NCBI GenBank assembly: GCA_002492725.1
Contig: DLAF01000021.1
Span: forward strand, 1-43,655
Direction: 5' to 3'
Origin: Lachnospiraceae bacterium UBA7054
GTDB taxonomy: Bacteria > Bacillota > Clostridia > Lachnospirales > Lachnospiraceae
DNA: 43,655 nucleotides
The notes under the pieces are model-generated. The model was given only the letters and a program-made list of their open reading frames with translations. It did not search any database and had not been told where the DNA came from. Position 1 is the stretch's first letter. Each line of letters opens with the position of its first letter. This document shows, in pieces, positions 30,768-38,494 of this stretch. Position numbers and translations under genes: made by a program.

Positions 30768-31256
30768 ATGGAACAGACAAAATCGACAGAACAGATGACG
30801 AAACAGGAGCGGGAGCAGGCTTATCAGCAGAAGGTGGAGCAGGCCACGCCGAAGTACAGCATGAGTGCCCGCATGATCAAGGCATTTTTGGTGGGCGGTT
30901 TGATTTGTGTGATCGGACAGATGATCTTAAATTATGCGACGAACAGGATGGGGATCGACAAGGAGACGGCGGGCTCCTGGTGTTCCATGATTCTGGTGCT
31001 GGCGAGCGTCCTTTTGACCGGCTTTGGCATCTATCACAAGTGTGTGGAATGGGGCGGCGCGGGGGCTCTTGTGCCGATTACGGGTTTTGCCAATTCCGTG
31101 GCCTCGGCAGCAATCGAGTACCAGAAGGAGGGACAGGTATTCGGTATCGGCTGTAAGATATTCACCATCGCAGGTCCCGTGATCCTCTACGGCATCTTTA
31201 CCAGCTGGGTGCTGGGCGTGTTGTACTGGGCGGGAAAATTGTTGGGAATTGTGTGA
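30768..31256 (+). CDS. spoVAC: Stage V sporulation protein AC
   Basis: This encodes 162 residues. KAFLVGGLICVIGQMILNYA at about 33-52 is the hallmark start of SpoVAC, followed by a second span, GAGALVPITGFANSVASAAI (about 100-119), YQKEGQVFGIGCKIFTIAGP and a final span. SpoVAC is the mechanosensitive pore component of the dipicolinate channel. The ATG at 30768 follows AGAGGAGAG; the longer frame starts with a Lys/Arg-rich untranslated-looking stretch. spoVAD and spoVAE, which normally follow, are absent; a biotin promoter starts 12 nt after its stop. Confidence 0.9.
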   Translation: MEQTKSTEQMTKQEREQAYQQKVEQATPKYSMSARMIKAFLVGGLICVIGQMILNYATNRMGIDKETAGSWCSMILVLASVLLTGFGIYHKCVEWGGAGALVPITGFANSVASAAIEYQKEGQVFGIGCKIFTIAGPVILYGIFTSWVLGVLYWAGKLLGIV

Positions 31257-31268
31257 TTTTGGACAGGC

Positions 31269-31296
31269 TTGACAAACCCTGTGAATATGCTATACT
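31269..31296 (+). promoter_or_regulatory. Promoter of the biotin operon
   Basis: A perfect TTGACA (31269-31274), 16 nt, and TATACT (31291-31296) with TGC before the -10. The expected transcription start near 31303 falls inside the BirA operator. Confidence 0.8.
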
Positions 31297-31297
31297 C

Positions 31298-31334
31298 CTA
31301 TTGTTAACCGCGTGTTGCAAAAGGTTGACAATAG
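31298..31334 (+). promoter_or_regulatory. BirA operator
   Basis: ATTGTTAACC, 13 nt, GGTTGACAAT: a palindrome with one imperfect base pair, matching the Gram-positive BirA box TTGTTAACC-N-GGTTAACAA. It overlaps the promoter start site of bioY-bioD-bioA-bioB, so biotinyl-AMP-bound BirA should repress the operon when biotin is plentiful. Confidence 0.85.
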
Positions 31335-31385
31335 GAGAGCGGGTTGAAAAATCATGCTGATGAGCTGATTTTTGCAACAAGTTGC
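31313..31385 (+). other. bioY leader with alternative stem-loops
   Basis: GTTGAAAAATCA (31343-31354) can pair with TGATTTTTGCAAC (31366-31378; one bulge). The same right arm, as TTTTGCAACA (31370-31379), is a perfect complement of TGTTGCAAAA (31313-31322) in the operator loop. A further GCAAC-AA-GTTGC stem lies at 31374-31385. These pairings exclude each other. Confidence 0.55.
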
Positions 31386-31403
31386 TCAGAAATGAGGGTC
31401 AAT

Positions 31404-32045
31404 ATGGCAGAGCAAAAAATTTACGAACAGGGTATCAGGGCCGGGCATGAAAGAAAGGCGGTTCCCAGGCAGAGGATCAGTACGCAGGATATGGTGCTTT
31501 GCGGGGTGTTTACTACGTTGATCACGGCGGGCGCCTTTATCAAGGTCCCTGTTCCGGTACTTCCCTTTACGTTACAGTTTCTGTTCACAATGCTGGCGGG
31601 GCTTCTGCTGGGCGGCAGGAAAGGTGCATTGAGCGTTTTCGTTTATATCCTGCTTGGACTGGTGGGATTGCCTGTTTTTGCGGAGGGCGGCGGATTTTGG
31701 TACATATTAAAGCCCAGCTTCGGTTATCTGATCGGCTTTTTGCTGGCGACTTATGTGACGGGCAGGATGGTGGAGCGCAGAAAGAAACTTTTGACCGGGT
31801 GGGTCATTGCCGTGAACTTTCTGGGGCTGTTCATCGTCTATGCGACAGGAATGATTTATTATTATGTGATCTGCAATTATGTGATTGATACACCCATTGC
31901 GCTTGGGCCGCTATTCCTGTACTGTTTTGTGATGGTGGTGCCGGGGGACATCTTTCTGTGCTTTTTGGCAGCCATATTGACCGTTCGGGTCAGACCTATA
32001 TTTCAGAAAATGCTTGGTCAAAGAAGCTTCGGCATGGAGGATTAG
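31404..32045 (+). CDS. bioY: Biotin transporter BioY (ECF S component)
   Basis: This encodes 213 residues and six predicted membrane spans. The PVPVLPFTLQFLFTMLAGLL stretch with GGRKGALSVFVYILLGL, FAEGGGFWYILKPSFGYLIG and the C-terminal PGDIFLCFLAAIL are BioY hallmarks. It captures biotin with the shared ECF energy-coupling module encoded elsewhere. The ATG at 31404 follows GAGGG. The 35-residue soluble N-terminus before the first span is longer than in many BioYs. First gene of the BirA-controlled operon. Confidence 0.95.
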   Translation: MAEQKIYEQGIRAGHERKAVPRQRISTQDMVLCGVFTTLITAGAFIKVPVPVLPFTLQFLFTMLAGLLLGGRKGALSVFVYILLGLVGLPVFAEGGGFWYILKPSFGYLIGFLLATYVTGRMVERRKKLLTGWVIAVNFLGLFIVYATGMIYYYVICNYVIDTPIALGPLFLYCFVMVVPGDIFLCFLAAILTVRVRPIFQKMLGQRSFGMED

Positions 32046-32053
32046 ATTGAAAA

Positions 32054-32737
32054 ATGAGCAAAAGTCTTTTTATTACGGGAACCGGTACGGATGTGGGGAA
32101 AACATATGTGACCGGATTGGTCATTAAAAAACTCGTTGAGAGCGGTGAGCGTGCCGCCTACTACAAGGCAGCCATGAGCGGCAATGAGAGAAAGGACGAC
32201 GGTACTTTGCTTGCGGGAGACGCCCTGTCCGTGAAGAAAGTCTCAGGCATCGCCCAGCCCGTGGAGGAAATGTGTCCTTATCTGTATGAAAACGCGTACT
32301 CGCCTCATCTGGCGGCGCGGATCGAGGGGGAGCCGGTGGAGCTTTCCGTGGTGAAGGACGGCTTTCGGAAAGTCTGTGAACAATACGAATATGTGACTGT
32401 GGAGGGCAGCGGTGGGATTCTCTGTCCCATCCGTTATGATGAGAAGAAAATCATGCTGGAGGATGTGATCAGGGCGCTTGCCTTATCCTGCCTGCTGGTA
32501 GCCGATGCGGGGCTTGGCACCATCAACAGCGTGGTGCTCACGGCAGAGTATATGCGCGCCCGAGGCATTCCCCTTGTGGGGATGATCTTTAACCGTTTTC
32601 ATCCGGGAGATGTGATGGAGGAAGATAACATCCGCATGTGCGAGGAACTGACAGGCTTAAAAACGCTTGCCTGTGTGCAGGAGGGGGATCGGGCGCTGCG
32701 CATGGATGCGGATGTGCTGCGGGGACTCTATCGCTGA
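32054..32737 (+). CDS. bioD: Dethiobiotin synthetase
   Basis: This encodes 227 residues. It forms the ureido ring of dethiobiotin from DAPA, CO2 and ATP. P-loop GTGTDVGKT (8-16), YYKAAMSG (about 36-43), the VEGSGGILCP motif (about 115-124) and LVADAGLGTINS are present. The start lies 8 nt after bioY, with GGAGG a rather long 15 nt upstream, so translation may depend on coupling to bioY. Confidence 0.95.
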   Translation: MSKSLFITGTGTDVGKTYVTGLVIKKLVESGERAAYYKAAMSGNERKDDGTLLAGDALSVKKVSGIAQPVEEMCPYLYENAYSPHLAARIEGEPVELSVVKDGFRKVCEQYEYVTVEGSGGILCPIRYDEKKIMLEDVIRALALSCLLVADAGLGTINSVVLTAEYMRARGIPLVGMIFNRFHPGDVMEEDNIRMCEELTGLKTLACVQEGDRALRMDADVLRGLYR

Positions 32738-32744
32738 TGGAATA

Positions 32745-32756
32745 TGGTTTACATAA
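32745..32756 (-). promoter_or_regulatory. XerD-half-site-like motif TTATGTAAACCA
   Basis: On the minus strand this reads TTATGTAAACCA and lies in the 49-nt bioD-bioA gap, 30 nt before the bioA start. See the finding on recurrent copies. The TGTAAACC part also resembles a BirA half-box, but there is no second arm. Confidence 0.35.
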
Positions 32757-32786
32757 TACCACTACCATAAGAAGGAGGAAGTTGCA

Positions 32787-33974
32787 ATGATCTGGTATCC
32801 TTATGAACAGATGAAGACCATGAAGCCGCCCTTTGAGATCGTGGATGCAAAGGGCGTGTACCTTTACACAAAGGAAGGAGACAAAATGATCGACTCCGTC
32901 TCCTCCTGGTGGAGCGTGATCCACGGGTACAAGCACCCCGTGATCACGAAGGCCATCAAGGAGCAGGCGGATATTTTTTCCCATGTGATGTTAGGAGGGC
33001 TGACACATCAGGCGGTGCAGAGGCTTTCCGATAAGCTGGCGGACTGGCTGCCGGGCGATTTAAACTACTGCTTTTTTTCGGATTCGGGTTCGGTGGCGGT
33101 GGAAGTGGCTTTAAAGATGGCGCTGCAGTACAATGTGAACAGAAAAGATGCGCGCAAAACAGTGCTTTCGCTCACCCATTCCTATCACGGTGACACGTTT
33201 AAGGCGATGGAGGTGGGAGACGACGAGGACTATCATTTTGCCTTTGAAAACAAGCAGGGCGTGATCCATATTCCAACGCAGATTCCGGCACTGGAGGAGG
33301 TTTTTGAGAAACATTACGATGAGCTCAATTGCTTTATCGTGGAGCCGCTCTTACAGGGAGCGGGCGGTATGCGGATGTACGATCTTGCCTTTCTGCGGCG
33401 GGCAAGGCAGCTTTGTGATCAATATGACGTTTTGCTTATTTTTGACGAGGTAGCCACGGGATTTGGGCGGACAGGATATCGCTTTGTGGCGGACGAGGTG
33501 CTGCCGGATATCCTGGTGCTTGGAAAGGCGCTGACAGGGGGATACATCGGTCATGCGGTGACGGTGGCGGGAGAAAAGGTGTATCAGGGTTTTTACGGGG
33601 ATGACCCGGCGCTTGCGCTGATGCACGGCCCGACGTTTATGGGCAATGCGCTGGCCTGCAGTGCGGCGCTTGCCTCCATTGAACTGTTTGAGAGTCAGGA
33701 CTATATGACGAAAATTCATCGGATTACGGAGATCATGAAGCGGGAGATGGCAGGTTTTTCCAATCCGAAGGTAAAGGAAGTGCGCATCATGGGCGGCTGT
33801 ATCTGCGTAGAAGTATATGATGGTGCTCATCTTGCGGGATATCAGGAATTTGCGGCGAAGCGGGGCGTGTTTGCCAGACCGTTTCTGAAGTATCTCTATG
33901 CGATGCCGCCGTATGTGATCGAGGAGAACGAGCTGGTGCAGATCCTTTCTGCGATGAAGGCATGGTTTGCGTGA
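32787..33974 (+). CDS. bioA: Adenosylmethionine--8-amino-7-oxononanoate aminotransferase
   Basis: This encodes 395 residues. It is a PLP enzyme that uses SAM as amino donor to turn KAPA into DAPA, the substrate of BioD. IWYPYEQMKTMKPPFEI, SSWWSVIHGYKHPVI (BioA Trp pair, about 39-53), SDSGSVAVEVALKMA (PLP phosphate loop), HSYHGDT, the IFDEVATGFGRTG block (about 217-229), the PLP Lys in VLGKALTGGYIG (about 245) and HGPTFMGN follow in order. It is somewhat shorter than E. coli BioA (429). RBS GAAGGAGG. bioB follows 16 nt later. Confidence 0.94.
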   Translation: MIWYPYEQMKTMKPPFEIVDAKGVYLYTKEGDKMIDSVSSWWSVIHGYKHPVITKAIKEQADIFSHVMLGGLTHQAVQRLSDKLADWLPGDLNYCFFSDSGSVAVEVALKMALQYNVNRKDARKTVLSLTHSYHGDTFKAMEVGDDEDYHFAFENKQGVIHIPTQIPALEEVFEKHYDELNCFIVEPLLQGAGGMRMYDLAFLRRARQLCDQYDVLLIFDEVATGFGRTGYRFVADEVLPDILVLGKALTGGYIGHAVTVAGEKVYQGFYGDDPALALMHGPTFMGNALACSAALASIELFESQDYMTKIHRITEIMKREMAGFSNPKVKEVRIMGGCICVEVYDGAHLAGYQEFAAKRGVFARPFLKYLYAMPPYVIEENELVQILSAMKAWFA

Positions 33975-33990
33975 AGTGAGGTAGACACAG

Positions 33991-34959
33991 ATGGACAAAG
34001 TAAAAGAGTTACAGGAAAAGTTATATGCGGGGAAACTTCTTACCAAGGAGGAGGTCATGCCCCTGACGCAGGCGCCTTTGGAGGAACTTTGCGCGGCGGC
34101 GGATGAGATCAGGGAACATTTTTGTAAGGATCGCTTCGACCTTTGCACCATTATCAACGGAAAGTGCGGGCGGTGTTCGGAGGACTGTAAGTACTGTGCC
34201 CAGAGCGCGCACTATACAACGGCATGCGGGGAATCTTACCCGCTTCTTTCCACGGAAAAGATCGTGGAGCAGGCAAAGCGCAACGCGGCGCAGGGCGTGC
34301 TTCGTTATTCCATTGTCACCAGCGGCAGGCGGCTTTCGGAGGCGGAAATAGAGCAGGTCTGTGAGAGCATCCGTGCGGTGCGCCGTGAGGCCGGCATAGA
34401 GGTCTGTGTCTCCTTTGGCCTGCTTAACGAGGCGGACTTTAAAAAGCTGAAAGAGGCGGGGGTGTCCCGCGTCCATTGTAATCTGGAATCTTCTGCGCGG
34501 TATTTTCCGTTTGTCTGCACGACCCATACATACGCCGACAAGATGGAGACGCTGCGGGCGGCAAAACGGGCGGGACTGGAAGTCTGCAGCGGCGGTATCA
34601 TGGGACTTGGGGAAACGATGGAGGATCGGATCGACATGGTGTTCACGGCGAGAGACCTTGGTGTGAAGTCTGTGCCCGTGAATGTGCTAAACCCGATTCC
34701 GGGTACGCCGTATGAAAAAAATTCGGTGCTGACAAATGATGAGGTACGGCGGATCGTGGCCATTTTCCGCTTTATCATTCCGGACGCTTCCATTCGTCTG
34801 GCAGGCGGCAGAGGGCTTCTTTTAGATAAAGGAGAAAAATGTTTTGCCGGAGGCGCAAACGCGGCCATCAGCGGGGATATGCTGACCACGGCGGGCATTA
34901 CCGTGGAAACGGATATGGCGCTCTTACAAAGAATGGGGTATACTGTGGTAAAAGGGTGA
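33991..34959 (+). CDS. bioB: Biotin synthase
   Basis: This encodes 322 residues. It is a radical-SAM enzyme that inserts sulfur into dethiobiotin. The 4Fe-4S cysteines are in CSEDCKYCAQSAHY (about 62-75). Further features are the VTSGRRLS segment, NLESSARYFPFVCTTHTYAD (Asn and Cys cluster ligand, about 156-180), GGIMGLGE and the IRLAGGR motif (about 269-275) that holds the Arg ligand of the auxiliary 2Fe-2S cluster. It ends the bioY-D-A-B operon. No bioF, bioC, bioH or bioW is in the window. Confidence 0.96.
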   Translation: MDKVKELQEKLYAGKLLTKEEVMPLTQAPLEELCAAADEIREHFCKDRFDLCTIINGKCGRCSEDCKYCAQSAHYTTACGESYPLLSTEKIVEQAKRNAAQGVLRYSIVTSGRRLSEAEIEQVCESIRAVRREAGIEVCVSFGLLNEADFKKLKEAGVSRVHCNLESSARYFPFVCTTHTYADKMETLRAAKRAGLEVCSGGIMGLGETMEDRIDMVFTARDLGVKSVPVNVLNPIPGTPYEKNSVLTNDEVRRIVAIFRFIIPDASIRLAGGRGLLLDKGEKCFAGGANAAISGDMLTTAGITVETDMALLQRMGYTVVKG

Positions 34960-35042
34960 AGGCCAAAGAGGCAGACACAAATTCGTTTGATACGCTGTCT
35001 CAACATAATGAAGACAAAAGCAGCCGGGAAATGGAGAAAAGT

Positions 35043-35219
35043 ATGAACACATTTGAGTATCGGGTAGCGGGTATTGACGGGGATTATGCAAATTTGGAGC
35101 GTATCGACGCGCCTGAGGAGGGGTATAAGCCGGTAGCCCGCGCGCTTCTGCCGCCGGAAATCAAAGAAGGTACGAGGCTTTTATACGAAATGCTGCAATA
35201 TCGGATTTTGGACGACTGA
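35043..35219 (+). CDS. 58-residue protein, DUF3006-like
   Basis: MNTFEYRVAGIDGDYANLER continues through APEEGYKPVARALLPPEIKE to EMLQYRILDD. The GDYA-LE...VARALLP-EIKEGT pattern recalls the small beta-barrel DUF3006 proteins ('I-GDYAVLE...LP..V.EGD'), but I could not check this. The ATG at 35043 has GGAG 9 nt upstream; the longer open frame overlaps bioB out of frame and is not credible. The 83-nt gap after bioB lacks a clear terminator, so it may be co-transcribed with biotin genes. Confidence 0.55.
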   Translation: MNTFEYRVAGIDGDYANLERIDAPEEGYKPVARALLPPEIKEGTRLLYEMLQYRILDD

Positions 35220-35226
35220 CAGAATG

Positions 35227-35238
35227 TTATGTAAACCA
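35227..35238 (+). promoter_or_regulatory. XerD-half-site-like motif TTATGTAAACCA
   Basis: An intergenic copy 8 nt after the 58-residue gene. Like the purE-purM copy it is followed by a GCGCAG...GAAAGG stretch. See the finding on recurrent copies. Confidence 0.35.
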
Positions 35239-35300
35239 GCGGATTGCGCAGGAGGGAAAGGCGAAACGGCAGAAGGTGGCCGATAGACGCGTTTCCATTC

Positions 35301-35330
35301 TTGCATTTTAGGGTGACTTTCCTGTATAAT
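35301..35330 (+). promoter_or_regulatory. Promoter of the zinc-ribbon membrane protein gene
   Basis: TTGCAT (35301-35306), 18 nt, and a perfect TATAAT (35325-35330), 30 nt before the start codon at 35361, giving a very short leader. Confidence 0.6.
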
Positions 35331-35360
35331 TGAGTCAAAATGCACGGAAAGAGGAAATCC

Positions 35361-36167
35361 ATGAAAATACCATGCGAATACTGCGGACAGATGATCCCGG
35401 AGACGGCGCAGACCTGTCCGCATTGCGGCGCGGCAAACAGCAAAGTGAAAAGGACGGCTTACGGCGTTCCGAGAACCATTGAGGAACTGCGGGTTTACTG
35501 CCAGCGCCACAATCTGCCGCTTCAGGATATGCGGGTGTTTCTCGGAGAGGATTATCGGGGCGCGAAGGCCTTTGGTATTTACAGGGACGAGAGAACCGGC
35601 AATTTCGTCGTTTATAAGAATAAGGCCGACGGCAGCCGCGCGGTCCGTTATGAGGGCAATGACGAGGCTTACGCGGTCAACGAGCTTTACATGAAGATCA
35701 ACGAGCGGGTCAGTGAGCAGAAGCGGCAAATGGGCGCGAAAGGCGTAAAGGGCGCTAAGGCGTCTGACAGAGCCTCAAAAATTCTGATCAGATGCCTGAA
35801 ATACCAGGTGATCATTTGGAGCCTGGTGGTAGTTATGCTGGCTGTCGGCTGGTTTGCGGCAGGGCCTTCCGGCGGATACTATTCTTATCGGAATAACACC
35901 TACTATTATGACACCTCCTGCTGGTATGAGTGGGACGATTATGACGAGGAATGGTCGCCGACGCAGGTGGACAGGGAGCTTGAAAAGAACGCGGATGATT
36001 ACTATCAGTCCGGTAGCTGGCGCAGCGGTTATGAGGTGGGTGATTTCACCGAATCGTCCTGGTACAGTGAGAAGGAGTGGGCGAGCGACGACTGGGATTA
36101 CGATTATGACTGGGATTCCGGCGACAGCTGGGACAGCGGTTACGATGACTGGGATTCGGATTGGTAA
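35361..36167 (+). CDS. Zinc-ribbon membrane protein with Asp/Trp/Tyr-rich tail
   Basis: This encodes 268 residues. The N-terminal zinc ribbon has CEYCGQMIPETAQTCPHCG (about 5-23). A cytoplasmic region follows (RTIEELRVYCQRHNLPLQDM; FGIYRDERTGNFVVYKNKAD), with one membrane span near 153-174 (YQVIIWSLVVVMLAVGWFA). The remainder is outside the cell and is extremely rich in Asp, Trp, Tyr and Ser, ending in repeated D-W-D-S/Y units (about 238-268). The ATG at 35361 follows AGAGGAAA. The head resembles 'zinc-ribbon domain-containing' Lachnospiraceae proteins; no function is known. Confidence 0.7.
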   Translation: MKIPCEYCGQMIPETAQTCPHCGAANSKVKRTAYGVPRTIEELRVYCQRHNLPLQDMRVFLGEDYRGAKAFGIYRDERTGNFVVYKNKADGSRAVRYEGNDEAYAVNELYMKINERVSEQKRQMGAKGVKGAKASDRASKILIRCLKYQVIIWSLVVVMLAVGWFAAGPSGGYYSYRNNTYYYDTSCWYEWDDYDEEWSPTQVDRELEKNADDYYQSGSWRSGYEVGDFTESSWYSEKEWASDDWDYDYDWDSGDSWDSGYDDWDSDW

Positions 36168-36170
36168 ACA

Positions 36171-36223
36171 GAATGAGAAGTACTATGTCTCATTCGAGAG
36201 AATGCCCCAAAAGCGGCATTCTC
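36171..36223 (+). repeat. Tandem perfect stem-loops before the DUF512 gene
   Basis: GAATGAGA (36171-36178) pairs with TCTCATTC (36188-36195). GAGAATGCC (36198-36206) pairs with GGCATTCTC (36215-36223). The loops are 9 and 8 nt, and the two stems are 2 nt apart. No U-run follows. They fill most of the 97-nt gap. Confidence 0.7.
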
Positions 36224-36264
36224 CGCAGGGATTTCGACCAAACAGGTAAAAAAGGAGTGCGGAT

Positions 36265-37680
36265 TTGCAGAGGACAGAACATGTGGTGAAGGAGGTCCTG
36301 CCGGATTCCATCGCGGAGGAGATGGGGATCGCGGCAGGAGACATCCTTCTTTCCATAAATGATTACGAAATAGAGGATGTTTTTGATTACCGCTATCTGA
36401 TGAAGGACGAGTACGTGGAAGTGCTTGTGAGAAAGGCGGACGGCGAGGAATGGCTTTTGGAGATCGACAAGGACTACGACGAGGACTTGGGCGTAGAGTT
36501 TGAAAACAGCCTGATGAGCGACTACCGTTCCTGCAGTAACAAATGTATTTTTTGTTTTATCGACCAGATGCCCCCGGGAATGCGGGAAACCCTGTATTTT
36601 AAGGATGACGATTCCCGGCTTTCTTTTTTGCAGGGCAATTATATCACCCTTACCAATATGAACGAACACGATGTCGGACGTATCATTCAGATGCAGCTTG
36701 CGCCGATCAATATCTCGGTACAGACTACAAATCCGGAACTTCGGTGTAAGATGCTGCACAACCGCTTCGCGGGGGAGAAGCTGCGTTTTCTTGACCGTTT
36801 CTATGAGGGGCATGTGGAGATGAACGGACAGATCGTGTGCTGTAAGGGGGTCAATGACGGGGAAGAGCTAAGGCGCAGCATTACGGATCTGATGAAGTAT
36901 CTGCCTTTTATGCGCAGCGTGTCGGTGGTGCCGGCGGGGATTACCAAATTCAGGGAAGGGCTTTATCCGTTAGAGCTGTTCACGAAAGAAGAAGCGGAAG
37001 AAATCATTGACATGATAGAGGCATACCAGAAAGTTTGTTTTGACCAATATGGTCTGCATTTCGTGCATGCCAGCGATGAATTTTATCTCCTCGCGGAGCG
37101 GGATTTTCCGGAGGAGGAGCGTTACGACGGCTATATCCAGCTGGAAAACGGTGTGGGGATGCTGCGGCTTTTTCGGGAAGAATTTGTGGAGGCAATGCGG
37201 GGGATAACGAATGACCAAGACGGTCAACAAAGACTGCAGGAAGTCAGTCGCACCCTCTCCATAGCCACGGGAAAACTGGCATTTGCCGTGATACGGGAGG
37301 CAGCGGAGGAACTGTGCAGGGTCTGCCCTGGATTGACCATACAGGTCTATCCAATCCGCAATGATTTTTTCGGGGAGACGATCACCGTGGCGGGGTTAGT
37401 TACGGGGCAGGATCTGATCGCACAGTTAAGAAAGCGGCAGCAGGCGGGAGAGGCTCTTGGAGACACCCTGTTGATTCCGGCAAACATGCTGCGCAGTGGG
37501 GAGCAGATTTTTTTGGACGATGTTACCGTGCAGGATGTGGAGCGTGCGCTGGGGCTTTCCGTGATCGTGGCAGAGCCCACGGGGCGGGCCTTTGTGGAGG
37601 CGGTGTTACATCCGGATTACCGCATGGGCAGGGAGAATGACGGAGAGACTTTTGTGTATGTGCAGGGATATGACAGATGA
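36265..37680 (+). CDS. DUF512 family protein (PDZ-like plus radical-SAM-like)
   Basis: This encodes 471 residues. The start is a TTG after AAAGGAG at ideal spacing; no ATG fits before residue 20. Residues 1-75 form a PDZ-like fold (VKEVLPDSIAEEMGIAAGDI...). The cluster CSNKCIFCFID at about 90-100 is a radical-SAM-type CxxxCxxC, followed by DDDSRLSFLQGNYITLTNM. The C-terminal part is the DUF512 domain (about 280-471). The family is conserved across Clostridia and cyanobacteria but its reaction is unknown. In many clostridia it precedes the GTPase gene der; here a GNAT gene follows. Confidence 0.85.
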   Translation: MQRTEHVVKEVLPDSIAEEMGIAAGDILLSINDYEIEDVFDYRYLMKDEYVEVLVRKADGEEWLLEIDKDYDEDLGVEFENSLMSDYRSCSNKCIFCFIDQMPPGMRETLYFKDDDSRLSFLQGNYITLTNMNEHDVGRIIQMQLAPINISVQTTNPELRCKMLHNRFAGEKLRFLDRFYEGHVEMNGQIVCCKGVNDGEELRRSITDLMKYLPFMRSVSVVPAGITKFREGLYPLELFTKEEAEEIIDMIEAYQKVCFDQYGLHFVHASDEFYLLAERDFPEEERYDGYIQLENGVGMLRLFREEFVEAMRGITNDQDGQQRLQEVSRTLSIATGKLAFAVIREAAEELCRVCPGLTIQVYPIRNDFFGETITVAGLVTGQDLIAQLRKRQQAGEALGDTLLIPANMLRSGEQIFLDDVTVQDVERALGLSVIVAEPTGRAFVEAVLHPDYRMGRENDGETFVYVQGYDR

Positions 37681-37691
37681 GTTGATATGCA

Positions 37692-37703
37692 TTATGTAAA
37701 CCA
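37692..37703 (+). promoter_or_regulatory. XerD-half-site-like motif TTATGTAAACCA
   Basis: An intergenic copy between the DUF512 and GNAT genes, with the final A belonging to an unused ATG at 37703. See the finding on recurrent copies. Confidence 0.35.
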
Positions 37704-37729
37704 TGAGAATGGAAGGAAGCAGGGTAGAC

Positions 37730-38389
37730 ATGTCTTATACCGTAAAAAAACTGGACAGAGACGAATTGACAAAGATATATGAGATGTATATGAAACAGGA
37801 TTTTCCGTCGGATGAGCTAAAACCCTTAAGCCACATTCTAAGCAGCATGGAAGAGGGGTTTGGCTTTACGCTGGGCATATACGGAGACGGGGAACTTTCG
37901 GGCTATGCCGTTTTTATTCTCTGCGAGGAGACGGGGTGTGCACTTCTGGATTATTTTGCAATTTTGCAAGACAAAAGAGGGGAAGGGCTTGGCCATTGCG
38001 CTTTTTTACTTTTTGAGGAATACTTTACCCGAAATCTGCCAAAGGTGGAAGGACTTTATATCGAGTCGGAGAGAATTTCGGCGGCAGAGAATGAAGACCA
38101 GCGCCTGACCAGACAGCGGCGGATCGCCTTTTATCTTTCCTGCGGCTGTGAGATGACAACGCTTCGTTCGGTTCTCTTTGGGGTGGACTACAGCGTTTTA
38201 TACAGGCGTCTTGGCGGGCGGATGGAGGATGCGGGTACGAGGCGTAGGCAGCAGCCCGCAAAAGAGGCGCTTGATACCCTTTATCAAAAGATGTTCAAAC
38301 CGGAGCATTACCTTCGATCGGTGAGCCTTACGGAAGCGGCGGAAAACGTTTCGGCGGAAAACGAAATTTTGGCGGGAGGGAAACTATGA
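37730..38389 (+). CDS. GNAT family N-acetyltransferase
   Basis: This encodes 219 residues. The acetyl-CoA-binding motif is in LQDKRGEGLGHCAFLLFEEY (about 87-106, R-G-x-G-x-G), preceded by the strand ALLDYFAI. An N-terminal DELTKIYEMYMKQDFPSDEL block and central GFTLGIYGDGELSGYAVFIL fit the fold. Residues 165-219 are a variable helical extension. The substrate is unknown. The ATG at 37730 is preceded by GGAAGG at reasonable spacing; an ATG at 37703 would add nine residues. It follows DUF512 by 49 nt. Confidence 0.75.
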   Translation: MSYTVKKLDRDELTKIYEMYMKQDFPSDELKPLSHILSSMEEGFGFTLGIYGDGELSGYAVFILCEETGCALLDYFAILQDKRGEGLGHCAFLLFEEYFTRNLPKVEGLYIESERISAAENEDQRLTRQRRIAFYLSCGCEMTTLRSVLFGVDYSVLYRRLGGRMEDAGTRRRQQPAKEALDTLYQKMFKPEHYLRSVSLTEAAENVSAENEILAGGKL

Positions 38390-38405
38390 AAATGCGATAT
38401 TGCGA

Positions 38406-38434
38406 TTGACTTTCCCGTTTGGCTACTGTATCAT
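38406..38434 (+). promoter_or_regulatory. Promoter of the second chemoreceptor gene
   Basis: TTGACT (38406-38411), 17 nt, and TATCAT (38429-38434), 60 nt before the TTG start at 38495. Confidence 0.6.
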
Positions 38435-38494
38435 AAGTACTATATGGTGAATGCTTTTTGGGCGAAGATACACAGGAGAAGGAGGGTATGTCTA

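Noticed and set aside
31298..31334. Transcription terminator after spoVAC
   Set aside because: The palindrome has no U-run, overlaps a good promoter and matches the BirA box, so an operator is the better reading.
32745..32756. Second BirA operator before bioA
   Set aside because: Only one half-like arm is present and the same 12-mer occurs before non-biotin genes.
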